64,000 nucleotides of DNA from Lentibacillus sp. Marseille-P4043 (GCF_900258515.1 NZ_LT984884.1:271002-335001), one strand, 5' to 3'; numbered from the stretch's first letter, positions 8,696 to 18,304 are shown. Translations and numbers: made by a program. The notes: generated by a model not told the origin, from the letters alone.

Positions 8696-9700
8696 TTCTT
8701 TTCGTAAAATAATTAATGTGAAATCATCCCGAAGTTCGAAATTTTGCATCCGTTCAAAGTATTTGTAAACGTGGTCTACCATATCCTGAGCTGACAAATG
8801 AGAATAGCTCTTAATAACATCTAATACTTCCTCTGTTTCAATAAACCGTTCGCCTTGTCTGCATTCTGTTACACCATCGGTTAAAATAATAATCATATCC
8901 CCATTTTGTACAAATCGTTCATAGCGATGGTAGTTTGAATCCGCTGCAACACCCAGGACTAACCCTTTTGTTTCAATTTCTTCAAAACGATCTTCTTTTT
9001 TATGATAATAAAAGCCCGGTTCATGCCCAGCTGATGAGTAGCGCAGCTTATTTTCAGAAGGTAGATATTGAGCGTAAAACATCGTGATAAACATACTTGG
9101 ATCAACGTTTCTCTCCACGACCCTATTTAAGTTTTCTAAAATAGCTTTAGGGCTCATTGATTCTTCAGGTAAACTGTCCATTGAATATTTGATCATCGAC
9201 ATACATAACGCAGCAGGTACGCCTTTCCCAACTACATCAGCTACAGCTACACCTAACGAACCATCTTTTCCTTTAATGAAATGGTGATAGTCCCCGTTCA
9301 TTTGATGGGCCGGAACACTAACAACCCCTATGTCCAAACCTTCAATAATTGGTTTGGTTGTTGCTAACAGGTTTTCTTGCATACCAGCAGCTACACCTAT
9401 CTCGGACTTCAATTCAAGTTGTTTCTCCCTTAATGCCTGGAATTCTTGATGTGCTATCCCATAAGCAATCATTGTTTCCAAAAGAAAGTTCATCGAATGC
9501 TGCATTTCTTCAGACAGGGATGGGTACAGTTCTGCTAATGCCTGGATATGTAAATTAATAATTTCCTCTGGGGGGATTTTATTTTTAATAAATGATTTAC
9601 TAATTTGTTCAGCCCCATAAAGAGATTTCTCGTCTTGTGTTTCAATATATTGTTTCAACAATTTTTTATAATTAGCGACGTCAGAATACAATGTATCCAA
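8690..9700 (-). CDS. rsbU: Phosphoserine phosphatase RsbU
   Basis: 336 residues: N-terminal four-helix RsbT-binding domain (about 1–85) and C-terminal PP2C/SpoIIE domain with metal motifs GDYHHFI, GVAVADVVGKGVPAAL and IILTDGVTE. It dephosphorylates RsbV-P when activated by RsbT. TTG start, AAAGGAGG nine bases before it. In B. subtilis rsbT and rsbU almost touch; here about 325 bases with a repeat element separate them. Confidence 0.95.
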   Translation of the reverse strand: MDTLYSDVANYKKLLKQYIETQDEKSLYGAEQISKSFIKNKIPPEEIINLHIQALAELYPSLSEEMQHSMNFLLETMIAYGIAHQEFQALREKQLELKSEIGVAAGMQENLLATTKPIIEGLDIGVVSVPAHQMNGDYHHFIKGKDGSLGVAVADVVGKGVPAALCMSMIKYSMDSLPEESMSPKAILENLNRVVERNVDPSMFITMFYAQYLPSENKLRYSSAGHEPGFYYHKKEDRFEEIETKGLVLGVAADSNYHRYERFVQNGDMIIILTDGVTECRQGERFIETEEVLDVIKSYSHLSAQDMVDHVYKYFERMQNFELRDDFTLIILRKEV

Positions 9701-9796
9701 TAACTGATACCTCCTTTATTTATGGGGTTATTTTTCTTATAGACAAGGATGACTTTCACTTAAGCCATCCTTAAAAATATAACTTGAAGTTACAAT

Positions 9797-10029
9797 AAAA
9801 CGGGCGCCTCCGCTTTTGTTTTTAGGTAAGAAAGTATAAAATTTGGCTCTAATTTGCTTTCGGCATGATGAGCCACGTCCAGCTCCAGCGCCCAGCGACT
9901 AGCGCGACTTCCCTCACCTCCGTCCGATAAGTCAACATCGGTTCGCTACGGCTCACCGTGTTTCCTTTATCTCCTACGGCTCAGTCCAGTCCGTACGTCG
10001 CTAAACGGGCGCCTCCGCTTTTGTTTTTA
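9797..10029 (+). repeat. Dispersed intergenic repeat, copy A, between rsbU and rsbT
   Basis: The gap holds a GC-richer block sharing several segments with 11832–12042 read in the other direction: AGTATAAAATTTGG, TCTAATTT, GCCACGTCCA, TCCAGC, GCGACT/GCGTTAGCG, GACTTC, TCACCTCC and CAGTCCGTACGTCGCTAAACG. The phrase CGGGCGCCTCCGCTTTTG occurs at both ends (9801 and 10006), as if a fragment of a second copy is attached. The right end runs into the rsbT stop codon. No protein is encoded. Similar repeats are familiar from Virgibacillus/Oceanobacillus genomes. Confidence 0.75.
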
Positions 10030-10428
10030 CCGTACCCATTTGATCGCTTTTATTTCTGTGCCTTTATCTTTCTCGGATTTAATATCAAAAACATCCATTA
10101 AGCGTTTCACACCGGGTAAACCAGCGCCAAGTCCCCCAGAAGTCGAGAACCCATCTTCCATGACTTGACTAATATCGTTAATCCCAGGTCCTGCATCAAT
10201 CGCAACCATACACATTCCTTTTTGATTTATGTTATCAATTACTTCAAAGCAAATTTGGCCGGAACCAGCATATAAATAAATATTACGAGCGAGTTCAGAA
10301 ATCGCGGTGGCAATGCGGGCCTGATCTACAGTACCAAAACCCGTCTTCTTGGCTATGTCACGGCCAACTTGACGTGCACCAACAATATCCCACTCTTTTT
10401 TTATATTAACACAGGATTGGAGACTCAT
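10027..10428 (-). CDS. rsbT: Serine/threonine kinase RsbT (switch kinase)
   Basis: 133 residues, GHKL fold: N box ISELARNIYLYA, G1 AIDAGPGI, G2 GGLGAGLPGVKRL. Sequestered by the RsbR/RsbS stressosome; on stress it phosphorylates RsbS and RsbR, is released and activates RsbU. ATG start after GGGGG. Its stop codon lies at the edge of repeat copy A. Confidence 0.95.
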   Translation of the reverse strand: MSLQSCVNIKKEWDIVGARQVGRDIAKKTGFGTVDQARIATAISELARNIYLYAGSGQICFEVIDNINQKGMCMVAIDAGPGINDISQVMEDGFSTSGGLGAGLPGVKRLMDVFDIKSEKDKGTEIKAIKWVR

Positions 10429-10430
10429 TA

Positions 10431-10787
10431 TTAATCCCCCAATTCCTGATGTAATTTAATCAGCCCTTGTTCTAAGTCTAGTGCGGTAGGAACGCTTTTC
10501 ATATGAATTCCTAGATCGATTAATGTCATTGCTACAGCTGGCTGAATCCCAGTTAAAACTACTTTCGCCCCCATTAGGTCTGACATGGTTACAACATCAC
10601 CTAATACTTTCGCGATGAACGAATCGATAATCTCTACTGATGTTAGATCAATGACTACACCTATTGCTCCGCTTTTGTGAATTTTATTTAACAAGTCTTC
10701 TTGAAATTGAATTGCTGTATTATCGTCAATTTCCGTTTGAATGGAAATCAATAAATAGTTATGCAGTTTAAGAATAGGTATTCGCAC
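10431..10787 (-). CDS. rsbS: Stressosome scaffold RsbS
   Basis: 118-residue single STAS domain with the phosphoserine site in [18 protein letters not shown]. The GTG at 10787 gives an N terminus (RIPILKL) like that of B. subtilis RsbS and has GGGGAG eight bases upstream; a GTG three codons earlier is possible. It follows rsbR directly. Confidence 0.94.
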   Translation of the reverse strand: MRIPILKLHNYLLISIQTEIDDNTAIQFQEDLLNKIHKSGAIGVVIDLTSVEIIDSFIAKVLGDVVTMSDLMGAKVVLTGIQPAVAMTLIDLGIHMKSVPTALDLEQGLIKLHQELGD

Positions 10788-10792
10788 AATAA

Positions 10793-11662
10793 TCACTCCC
10801 CATGTAATGAATTCAACATATTGGCGATCTCTTCATCCTTAGAATGGTGATCGTCAATTGTTCGATTGGTTATTTCCAGTGCTTTTTGGAAGCCTTTTTT
10901 CAGAGAACTTTTCGTTGGAAATTTACCTAAATCAATTCCTAAGTTAACAATTGTTTGAGCAATTTCCGGGCGAATTCCAACTAAAATGCATGTTGAACCA
11001 ATCAGCCGTACCGCTTCAGCTGCTTGAATTATGTGATGGGCTACCATCGTATCAACAACCGGTACGCCTGTAATGTCCATTAATACCACTTCAGCGTTAT
11101 GTTTAATAACACCATCAAGTAGGTTTTCCATGATTAACTTAGCGCGTTCTGTATCAATTGTGCCGATTAATGGCATAATCGTAATATTGTCCATGACTGG
11201 AATAAGTGGAGCAGATAACTCCTGTAAAGCTACTCGTTGTAACGAAACAATATGTTCCCAGCTTCCTGAGTACTCATTAACTAATTGTCTAATAATCGGC
11301 TCAACCCAATTATCAACACTTTGCAGTACATTAGATATAAACGTTGAATCTACTTTATCAGACTGACTGAGAATATAATCAATCGTTACTCGTCTAAATA
11401 CTTGTAGACCGTCTGTTATGTAGCTTAACGGCCAGCCCAAGTTAATCAATTTCTCAGAAAAATCCTCAAGTGTCTTCGTTGACCCTTGATTTTTTATACT
11501 AGCAAAAATTACATTTACAAATTCTCTATTTGTACTCTCAAACAACTCATCAGAGATAGTAGCAGTATAATTGCCATCTTTTGATGAATCAACTTCTTCA
11601 ATCCATTTATGCACGATTGAGTCACTGTTTTCTAATGCAATTTTTTTGAATTTATCTTCCAT
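10793..11662 (-). CDS. rsbR: Stressosome co-antagonist RsbR
   Basis: 289 residues: non-haem-globin-like N-terminal sensor domain (about 1–140) and C-terminal STAS domain with threonine sites ([19 protein letters not shown]). With RsbS it builds the stressosome that holds RsbT. It is the first gene of the operon. ATG with GGGGG nearby upstream. Confidence 0.94.
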   Translation of the reverse strand: MEDKFKKIALENSDSIVHKWIEEVDSSKDGNYTATISDELFESTNREFVNVIFASIKNQGSTKTLEDFSEKLINLGWPLSYITDGLQVFRRVTIDYILSQSDKVDSTFISNVLQSVDNWVEPIIRQLVNEYSGSWEHIVSLQRVALQELSAPLIPVMDNITIMPLIGTIDTERAKLIMENLLDGVIKHNAEVVLMDITGVPVVDTMVAHHIIQAAEAVRLIGSTCILVGIRPEIAQTIVNLGIDLGKFPTKSSLKKGFQKALEITNRTIDDHHSKDEEIANMLNSLHGE

Positions 11663-11801
11663 TTCACAGTCCCCCTAAATAAACTTTTTATAATAGCGGT
11701 TAGAATATTGCCACACAATTGCGTAATCCGAGCATTTCTAACTAGTGGCTTAAATAGCAATGGCTCTAATGTCTAATTTCGTCAAATATTGTATTTTCTT
11801 A

Positions 11802-11810
11802 ATTATATCA
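11802..11810 (-). promoter_or_regulatory. Likely sigma-A promoter of rsbR (extended -10)
   Basis: Reverse strand TGATATAAT is a full extended -10 element; no good -35 is visible at 17 bases. An alternative is TTGTGT-N17-TATTAT much nearer the rsbR start. The 11663–11831 gap otherwise shows nothing. Confidence 0.4.
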
Positions 11811-11831
11811 CAGACTTTCAAATGATGGCAT

Positions 11832-12042
11832 AACAAAAAGCACTCGTTTAGCGACGTACGGACTGCGCCTTAGGACTGCGATTACTCTCGTCCCACCGAA
11901 AACATTTGTGGCGACGTCGAACTACCCCACCTCGTGCGGGGCAGGAGGTGAAAGAAGTCTCGCTAACGCTTTAGTGCTGGATTTGGACGTGGCTTATCCT
12001 GCACGTAAATAAATTAGATCCCAAATTTTATACTGTCCTTAC
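11832..12042 (-). repeat. Dispersed intergenic repeat, copy B, upstream of rsbR
   Basis: Reverse complement of this block aligns along its length with copy A at 9824–10029 but has diverged strongly in the middle. Shared segments include AGTATAAAATTTGG, AAGCCACGTCCA, CTTTCACCTCC and CAGTCCGTACGTCGCTAAACG. The two copies face opposite ways and enclose rsbR-rsbS-rsbT. It fills most of the gap between rsbR and ndoA. Confidence 0.75.
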
Positions 12043-12049
12043 GCATAAT

Positions 12050-12083
12050 AAAAACCCTTGTTTACTACCTAACAAGGGTTTTG
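12050..12083 (-). terminator. Terminator after ndoA
   Basis: Reverse-strand stem AAAACCCTTGTT/AACAAGGGTTTT, loop of 8, then TATT. It separates the ndoAI-ndoA unit from rsbR. Confidence 0.8.
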
Positions 12084-12443
12084 TTATTGACCATACATTT
12101 CTTTAAGTCCTAGACTAATTTCCAATGCATGGTCGATTTTTTCCATCATTTCTTTGTCCAGCTTTGTGATTTTATCTGTTAATCGCTGTTTATCCAACGT
12201 CCTAATTTGTTCAAGCAAGATAACAGAATTGCGGTCAAACCCATATCGTTTTGCGTTTATCTCCACATGCGTTGGGAGCTTCGCCTTTTGAATCTGTGCA
12301 GTGATAGCTGCCACAATAACGGTTGGGCTAAACCGATTTCCAATATCATTTTGTAAGATCAATACCGGGCGGATGCCCCCCTGTTCTGATCCAACCACAG
12401 GGGATAAGTCAGCGAAATATACTTCGCCTCTTTGAACGATCAA
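12084..12443 (-). CDS. ndoA: mRNA interferase toxin EndoA (MazF family)
   Basis: 119 residues, very close to B. subtilis NdoA/EndoA. Conserved MazF features are seen: [20 protein letters not shown] with the catalytic arginine in [11 protein letters not shown], and [13 protein letters not shown]. It cuts RNA at U^ACAU in B. subtilis (family knowledge). It is four bases behind its antitoxin gene. Expected in this place next to alr. Confidence 0.95.
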   Translation of the reverse strand: MIVQRGEVYFADLSPVVGSEQGGIRPVLILQNDIGNRFSPTVIVAAITAQIQKAKLPTHVEINAKRYGFDRNSVILLEQIRTLDKQRLTDKITKLDKEMMEKIDHALEISLGLKEMYGQ

Positions 12444-12447
12444 ATTG

Positions 12448-12735
12448 TTACACCCCGATCACAGAGCGCTCTAGGGTGTTTTGTTCTGCCTCCTCTTCGG
12501 CTTGAAAAGCTTCCGAAGCGATAGTTAGATTAATTCTGGCCATTTCCGTGTATCCTTTTTTCATTGAATCACGGAATTGCTGGATATGCTCCTCTTTCTT
12601 AGTTTCTAAATAGTTTCTTGTAGCCTGACATATGAAGTCACTTAAATCGCTATTTTCATATTTCATTAATCCGTCCACCTCATTTAACAGGTTTTTTGGT
12701 AATCGTACCAAGATTTCTTGTATGCTCTCTGACAA
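12448..12735 (-). CDS. ndoAI: Antitoxin EndoAI (MazE-like, ribbon-helix-helix)
   Basis: About 95 residues. N-terminal ribbon-helix-helix ([18 protein letters not shown]) and C-terminal toxin-binding tail ([19 protein letters not shown]). An ATG at 12741 lies only two bases from the GGAGGTG site, so the TTG at 12735 (spacing seven) is the likelier start and matches the MSES start of the B. subtilis protein. It neutralises EndoA. Confidence 0.9.
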   Translation of the reverse strand: MSESIQEILVRLPKNLLNEVDGLMKYENSDLSDFICQATRNYLETKKEEHIQQFRDSMKKGYTEMARINLTIASEAFQAEEEAEQNTLERSVIGV

Positions 12736-12785
12736 AACCATGCACCTCCGCCAACTGTTGAACGACCGAAATTAAATTCACTTTA

Positions 12786-12814
12786 ATAATATCATTGTAT
12801 ACCACGCTTTGCAA
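12786..12814 (-). promoter_or_regulatory. Promoter of ndoAI-ndoA
   Basis: TTGCAA (12809–12814), 17-base spacer, TATTAT (12786–12791) on the reverse strand, about 45 bases upstream of the antitoxin start. Confidence 0.65.
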
Positions 12815-12944
12815 AGGGCTGTAGAGACTTTTTATGAAAAAAGAACTATTTCCAAGTTTAAAGGTAACCATCTGTGGTATATATATTTTACTTTAGGCTT
12901 ATCAATATTATGCCATTTTATTAGTGAAAAAACTACTTTTCTCG

Positions 12945-14069
12945 TTATTTTCCTAAATAAACCCTTGGCACTCGGCTACTAATCATGCATGGGATTTCAT
13001 AATTAATCGTGTCTAAATATGCTGCTACTTCATCCATTTTTATTTCTGCGTTTCCTTGCTCTCCAATTAACGTGACTTTTGTCCCTACAGGATATGCTTT
13101 ATCAAGTCGTATCATTGTTTGGTCCATGCAAATCCTGCCAACAATTGGCATGCGCTTCCCATCAACTAATACATCCATTCCTTGAAGCTTACGAATCCAT
13201 CCATCCGCATACCCAATTGGAATCGTTCCAATCCATTCTTCTTTCTCAGTTGTGTATGTCGCGCCATAACTAATGGACTCATTAGCAACTACTTTTTTCA
13301 CATGAATTAAACGGCTATTTAAAGAGAATGCTTGCTTCAAATCAATGCTTTTCTCCTGTCTAACGGTCTCAGATGGATATAATCCGTACATAGCAATACC
13401 AAACCGGATGAAATGATACATATCCTTTGGAAAGCGAATTGATGCAGCACTATTTCCTACGTGAAGTGCAACCGGCTGTTTACACAACCTTTCGAATGCT
13501 TCCAATAGAGATTGAAACCTGTTTCGCTGCTCATCATAATAAGTTAGATCCTGCTCATCCGCTGTTGCAAAATGTGTATACACTCCTGTTAGCCGGATTT
13601 GCTGATTATTTCCTAATTCCTCTAGAAGTTCCTTTAACTCTGCTTCTGTACGAATACCGACTCTTCCCATACCAGTATCCCACTTCATATGCAGTTTGAG
13701 TTGTTGTGGAAAAGTATAGTGGTTGACTTCCTCGATCCATTCCTTTTGAAAAAAAGTTAATGTAATATTATTTTCAGCAGCAAGCAGTGTATCCTTAGGA
13801 GCAACCCAGCCTAATACTAAAATAGGTACAGTGAAGCCCGCTTGACGAAGTACTAACGCTTCATCCAACAGCGCAACAGCCAGAGCACTCGCCCCTGATT
13901 CTATGGCCTTTGCAGCAACCTCATGTGCTCCGTGGCCGTATCCATTCGCCTTCACAACTGCAATGATTTTTGTTTTAGATGGCAGCTTTTTCTTCATTTG
14001 TTCCATATTGTAACCAATTGCATCAAGGTTTATTTCGGCCCATGTATTTCGATAAAAAGAATCTAACAC
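12945..14069 (-). CDS. alr: Alanine racemase
   Basis: 374 residues, usual length for Alr. The PLP lysine is in IIAVVKANGYGHG and the second catalytic base tyrosine in ISYGATY. It makes D-alanine for peptidoglycan. GTG start with AAAGGGG nine bases upstream. It follows ydcC and precedes ndoAI as in B. subtilis. Confidence 0.96.
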   Translation of the reverse strand: MLDSFYRNTWAEINLDAIGYNMEQMKKKLPSKTKIIAVVKANGYGHGAHEVAAKAIESGASALAVALLDEALVLRQAGFTVPILVLGWVAPKDTLLAAENNITLTFFQKEWIEEVNHYTFPQQLKLHMKWDTGMGRVGIRTEAELKELLEELGNNQQIRLTGVYTHFATADEQDLTYYDEQRNRFQSLLEAFERLCKQPVALHVGNSAASIRFPKDMYHFIRFGIAMYGLYPSETVRQEKSIDLKQAFSLNSRLIHVKKVVANESISYGATYTTEKEEWIGTIPIGYADGWIRKLQGMDVLVDGKRMPIVGRICMDQTMIRLDKAYPVGTKVTLIGEQGNAEIKMDEVAAYLDTINYEIPCMISSRVPRVYLGK

Positions 14070-14163
14070 AGTGCAATAGCCCCTTTACGCATTTTTAGAA
14101 AAGATGATTCTTTTATTATTTCGCTTTCTCACTCGACTGTCAATTTTTTTTGAAGTCGACTTG

Positions 14164-14308
14164 TGTTCAAAAAGTTGCCAAATTAGAAGCAAGAAGGTCG
14201 AGGCGGCGTAGTTTCTAGCAGCGGAACGTATTTAGTTAGATACGTGAACAGCGTAGAAACAAGCCAACGAAGAGGTTAGCCGCTTATTATTTGGTGGCTT
14301 TTTGAACA
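14164..14308. repeat. MITE-like element with terminal inverted repeats
   Basis: 145 bases beginning TGTTCAAAAAG and ending CTTTTTGAACA, with the inner ends (GCCAAATTA / TATTTGG) also partly complementary. Inside are a TACGTATTTAG...ATACGTG hairpin and several GC-rich short stems. There is no reading frame. It lies between alr and ydcC. Elements of this appearance recur in Bacillaceae intergenic regions. Confidence 0.65.
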
Positions 14309-14320
14309 TCCTTTTAAAAA

Positions 14321-14356
14321 TAAAAAGCAGACCCCCTCTCCACATGAGTCTGCTTG
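14321..14356 (-). terminator. Terminator after ydcC
   Basis: Reverse-strand stem AAGCAGAC/GTCTGCTT followed by TTTATTTTT, immediately before the MITE-like element. Confidence 0.8.
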
Positions 14357-14369
14357 CATTTGCTCATTA

Positions 14370-15386
14370 TTACTTCACTGCTTTGCCTTGAACGGATTTT
14401 GCTACTTCAATTAGTTCCTCTTTTGTTAGGTCTTCACTCGCTAAATAAAAATTCACGCCATTATTGTTCCACTCAATTGTATTATCTGAAAGTGCGCCAA
14501 TTGTATGCCCTAGATTGACAATGTCACCTCTTACTTCCTGTGGAGAGGAAAGTGTTGGCGCTACCTCCGTCTGTTCTTCAATTAATGTGAAACTCTTTTC
14601 TCCTACGTATGTCATCACAACGCGTTTTCCATTTTCAGTTGCAATTTCTTTTTGCTCTGCAAGTTCAGCGCCAGCCATGTATAACGGGAATACAACAGTC
14701 AATGATTCGGCATTTTCATTAGTAGACACGGGTGCATCAGCATCACCGCTAGTCATATTTTTTTCCATTGCAAAGTCATCGTCTTTAAAGCTTGGCTTTG
14801 TATTGAAGTCAGAGAATTTCACCTCGACAAGTGCGTTTTTATCTTTATCCAAAACCTTAACTAACACTGGTGTATAAGTCTTTTTATCAAAGTGTATTTC
14901 CTGATATGGTAAATTGTTATTGCTTTGGTAATTTGTTTTGGTTTGGAAAATGTAATGTGAATCACTCACTTTAAATTCAGCTTCTTTATCCCCCTTAATG
15001 TCATCTACAAGTGATTGGTAAAGGTAGGGTTGACTGCTATTATCTGGCCAGTTTGTTTGGAATTTGAAGCTTTTATTCAAGGCAGGGGTAAGAACAAAGA
15101 CACCATCTTTATTCTTTAAAATGATTTGACTGCCTTTTTCATCTTGATCATTCTTTAGTGAAACACGATAAAAATCTTTTTTCTTATGCCAAATATCAAT
15201 CTTATATTTCTGGCTTTCCTGTCCGGTATTCATTTTCATTTCCGCTTTAGCCTTATACCCACTCATCTCATCTACTTTTTCATCTAGTTTTTTAAGGACA
15301 TCTTCTTGAGACTTTTCCCCACAGGCAGCAAGTAACAGAATTAGACCAAAGACAATCAATAACCAGATACTAAATTTTTTCTTCAT
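14370..15386 (-). CDS. ydcC: LolA-like lipoprotein YdcC
   Basis: About 338 residues. Signal peptide with lipobox LLAAC at about residue 21, so a membrane-anchored lipoprotein. The rest is a LolA/LppX-type half-barrel as in B. subtilis YdcC, which is produced in sporulating cells. The second ATG is preferred because GGGAGA lies seven bases before it and only one base before the first. The neighbourhood nnr-ydcC-alr is conserved. Function not known; a lipid or lipoprotein handling role is inferred from the fold. Confidence 0.85.
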   Translation of the reverse strand: MKKKFSIWLLIVFGLILLLAACGEKSQEDVLKKLDEKVDEMSGYKAKAEMKMNTGQESQKYKIDIWHKKKDFYRVSLKNDQDEKGSQIILKNKDGVFVLTPALNKSFKFQTNWPDNSSQPYLYQSLVDDIKGDKEAEFKVSDSHYIFQTKTNYQSNNNLPYQEIHFDKKTYTPVLVKVLDKDKNALVEVKFSDFNTKPSFKDDDFAMEKNMTSGDADAPVSTNENAESLTVVFPLYMAGAELAEQKEIATENGKRVVMTYVGEKSFTLIEEQTEVAPTLSSPQEVRGDIVNLGHTIGALSDNTIEWNNNGVNFYLASEDLTKEELIEVAKSVQGKAVK

Positions 15387-15435
15387 GGACATATCTCCCT
15401 TGTCTCGTGTTCCTCAGGACAAAGAGAACGTGTCA

Positions 15436-16959
15436 CTACATATCAAGAAATGTACGATAAACAGCAGGGATCCCTTCAATTACATCCGTTGCCATTAAAT
15501 CGTAATAAGAATGGTTGTCCGTTACAAGCAGATCAGCAGCCATTCCATGAACAAAACATGCATTACATAACGCTTGGAAAATACTTTTGTGTTGCATCAC
15601 CATCGCTAGAATTATTCCCGAGAGCACATCCCCACTGCCACCTTTTGCTAGCCCCTGATTCCCGGTTGTGTTCACAGCTTGTTGTCCACCAGGTGCTGTG
15701 ATAATTGTATTTTTTCCTTTTAACACGAGATACACCTGATGATCGCGCGCAAACTTTGTAGAATAATAAAAAGGCTTTTCCAAGAGTTCTGCAACCGATA
15801 CGTCTAACAGCATGGCCATTTCACCAGGATGCGGGGTCATAATCGTTGGATATAAACGCTTTGTTAATTTAGTGTGTGCGAATTTGGCATGGTACAACCC
15901 ATCAGCATCAATAATCACTGGATAATTTGCCTCTGTTAGCACATTTTGAACTAACTGCTCTGCTCTCTTTTCTCGTCCTAACCCCATCCCAATCACGATC
16001 GCATCATATTTATCAAACGGAATGGACATAGTCATTAAGTCAGATTCTTTGTTACGACTTAATGCTAGATAGGTAGCCTCAACACATGTTGAAGCAATAG
16101 TTGGAATGACACTTTCCGTTGTGCCAACAGTGAGTAAGCCTGCACCTGTTCTTAAAGCTGCTTTAGCAGTCATCGCAATTGACCCAGGCATCTCCTTTGA
16201 TCCCCCAATAGCTAGGCCTTTTCCGTGATCACCTTTATGAGCATAGAGCCCCCGTTTCGGCATTGTTTGCTGGAATTGGTGCTGATCCCAAATAAGTCTC
16301 GCAGGTGTTTCTTCAATGGCATTAGCCGGAATACCAATGGAAACCACCTTCCATTTTCCGTAAAAAGCTGCAGTATGCTGTAAATATAGACTCATTTTCG
16401 GTGCTTCAATTATAATTGTGTAATCAGCCTGTATGGCAGAAAATCCGGTTATTCCCTCATCTGCTGGAAGCCCAGTCGGAATGTCAACCGAAATAATCCG
16501 TGGAGCAAATTCATTGATAATCGAGACAATCGTTGCAGTTGGCTCCCTTAACTTATCATGTACGCCTATTCCAATCATTGCATCAATAATCACATCTGAA
16601 TTTGTGGCGATTTTGCTAATGTCCGAAGCTTCGGTTGTAACAACAACAGAACCCCCACAATTCAAAAATAAGGTCTTATTATATTGGACATCCCCTGTTA
16701 TTTTCTCATCTGGTACGACTTGGATAACAGTGACATGATAGTTTTTATTTTTAAGCGTCCGTGCAATAACAAATCCGTCCCCACCATTATTTCCTCCACC
16801 AACCATTACACATATTCGATCTTTTTTGGTTATGATTTTTGTTAGTTCATAGCAAACTGCTCTTCCCGCGTTTTCCATTAATATTCTGGCATCTAAGCCC
16901 ATTTCCTCCACTGTATAACGGTCCATATCGTACATTTCTTTTGCGGTGACAATATACAC
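15436..16959 (-). CDS. nnr: Bifunctional NAD(P)H-hydrate epimerase / ADP-dependent dehydratase
   Basis: 507 residues in two domains. N-terminal YjeF_N epimerase (about 1–210) with MVGGGNNGGDGFVIAR. C-terminal ribokinase-like dehydratase (about 225–500) with MTPHPGEMAMLL and NTTGNQGLAKGGSGDVLSGI. It repairs damaged NAD(P)HX. GTG start, GGAGGG seven bases upstream. It sits between acpS and ydcC; a conserved order in Bacilli. Confidence 0.95.
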   Translation of the reverse strand: MYIVTAKEMYDMDRYTVEEMGLDARILMENAGRAVCYELTKIITKKDRICVMVGGGNNGGDGFVIARTLKNKNYHVTVIQVVPDEKITGDVQYNKTLFLNCGGSVVVTTEASDISKIATNSDVIIDAMIGIGVHDKLREPTATIVSIINEFAPRIISVDIPTGLPADEGITGFSAIQADYTIIIEAPKMSLYLQHTAAFYGKWKVVSIGIPANAIEETPARLIWDQHQFQQTMPKRGLYAHKGDHGKGLAIGGSKEMPGSIAMTAKAALRTGAGLLTVGTTESVIPTIASTCVEATYLALSRNKESDLMTMSIPFDKYDAIVIGMGLGREKRAEQLVQNVLTEANYPVIIDADGLYHAKFAHTKLTKRLYPTIMTPHPGEMAMLLDVSVAELLEKPFYYSTKFARDHQVYLVLKGKNTIITAPGGQQAVNTTGNQGLAKGGSGDVLSGIILAMVMQHKSIFQALCNACFVHGMAADLLVTDNHSYYDLMATDVIEGIPAVYRTFLDM

Positions 16960-17012
16960 TTTCGTTCCCTCCTACCCGCACTAAAATATATGAGACAACC
17001 TAATCAATTATG

Positions 17013-17372
17013 CTATTTATCTTCTATTACGATTTGCGCCGCTGCATAGTTATTGCTATGTGTAATAGAGATAAAAACAGTAGCATGTTCATATCCTTCG
17101 GCGATCAACACAGGTGCCCCATGACTATCCGGTAACACTTCGATATGTTGAAAACTTAATTTACCAATTCCTGTTCCAACAGCTTTTGCAAATGCCTCCT
17201 TTGCAGCAAATCGTCCGGCAAGAAATTCTGCCCTTCTATTGTCAGTTGACAATTGATAAAATAACTCTTGTTCACTTACGGTTAAAATTCGTTCGATAAA
17301 CCTTGGATTTCGCTCGATGCTGTTTCTGATTCTTGTTAACTCGATTAAATCCATTCCAATTCCTTTTATCAA
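17013..17372 (-). CDS. acpS: Holo-[acyl-carrier-protein] synthase
   Basis: 119 residues. Catalytic motifs GIGMDLIEL and FLAGRFAAKEAFAKAVGTGIG are typical of AcpS, which transfers 4'-phosphopantetheine from CoA to the acyl carrier protein. TTG at 17372 with AAGGAG eight bases before it gives the usual N terminus; a GTG three codons earlier lies within the ribosome site. Confidence 0.95.
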   Translation of the reverse strand: MIKGIGMDLIELTRIRNSIERNPRFIERILTVSEQELFYQLSTDNRRAEFLAGRFAAKEAFAKAVGTGIGKLSFQHIEVLPDSHGAPVLIAEGYEHATVFISITHSNNYAAAQIVIEDK

Positions 17373-17427
17373 GCTGTTCACTCCTTCGATATTTCGTTAA
17401 AGAACAGTCTAAAGTATTTATCTTTGC

Positions 17428-17457
17428 ATTATACATAATGATTTTAGTAATCTTTAA
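17428..17457 (-). promoter_or_regulatory. Possible promoter of the acpS operon
   Basis: TTAAAG (17452–17457), 18-base spacer, TATAAT (17428–17433), reverse strand, in the divergent gap between acpS and the rhomboid gene. Confidence 0.4.
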
Positions 17458-17542
17458 TTGGTCATACTATATAATAAAAACGATTACACTAATAATACCC
17501 GAATAAGAACTATTAAAAAAATGATTATAGAGGGGACTATCT

Positions 17543-18304
17543 ATGTTCATTCGAACGGAAAAAAGTTTAAAAGAATTTATTCAATTTTATCCAGTTGTAG
17601 CAACACTCATCATTATTCATCTAGCATTATGGCTCATTATAGACCTATTGCAATTACCACTGGGTATCCATTTTTATCAATGGGGGGCTGGCAATAATTT
17701 ATTTATTCATGAAGGTGAATATTGGCGTCTATTAACATCTATTATACTTCACAACGGTTTAATGCACGCATTATTCAATTCATTTGCTCTTGCCATATTC
17801 GGTCCAGCATTGGAACAAATGCTTGGAAAGTTCAAGTTCATCCTTGCTTATTTTGGTGCTGGGCTAATAGGCAATATTGCAACCTATCTAATCGAACCAA
17901 CTGGCTTTTATTCACATGTTGGTGCTTCAGGAGCAATATTTGGCTTATTTGGTATTTATGTCTATATGGTAGTTTTACGTAAAGATCTAATCGATCGTGC
18001 AAACGCTCAAGTTGTCCTAACGATATTTATTATTGGTTTAATCATGACGTTCCTACGCCCCAATATCAATATTTACGCCCATGTTTTTGGCTTTATTGGA
18101 GGTTTTGCTCTTGCACGATTACTATTAAACAATGTCCAACCCTTTTCACCGCAACGAAACAGGCGACGGCCAAACGCAGGTTCCGTTTCATTTAATCCTA
18201 ATCGGTGGAAAAGGCGCCGCTTACCAAGAGGATTAGCACCTAAAATTTTTTGGATTATTTTTGGCATCCTAGTTGTCCTTGGATTGATAAGTAGAATTTT
18301 ATAA
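17543..18304 (+). CDS. Rhomboid-family intramembrane serine protease
   Basis: 253 residues with six predicted membrane segments. Catalytic serine in HVGASGAIFGLFG, histidine in YAHVFGFIGGF, and the HNGLMHALFN signature. After the last helix follows a basic cytoplasmic tail (NRRRPNAGS... RWKRRRLPRG). It resembles B. subtilis YdcA, which also lies divergent to acpS. ATG after GAGGGG. Substrate unknown. Confidence 0.93.
   Translation: MFIRTEKSLKEFIQFYPVVATLIIIHLALWLIIDLLQLPLGIHFYQWGAGNNLFIHEGEYWRLLTSIILHNGLMHALFNSFALAIFGPALEQMLGKFKFILAYFGAGLIGNIATYLIEPTGFYSHVGASGAIFGLFGIYVYMVVLRKDLIDRANAQVVLTIFIIGLIMTFLRPNINIYAHVFGFIGGFALARLLLNNVQPFSPQRNRRRPNAGSVSFNPNRWKRRRLPRGLAPKIFWIIFGILVVLGLISRIL

Noticed and set aside
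12680..12871. Reverse-strand frame upstream of ndoAI
   Set aside because: It spans the ndoAI promoter and overlaps the antitoxin start in another frame; no ribosome site.
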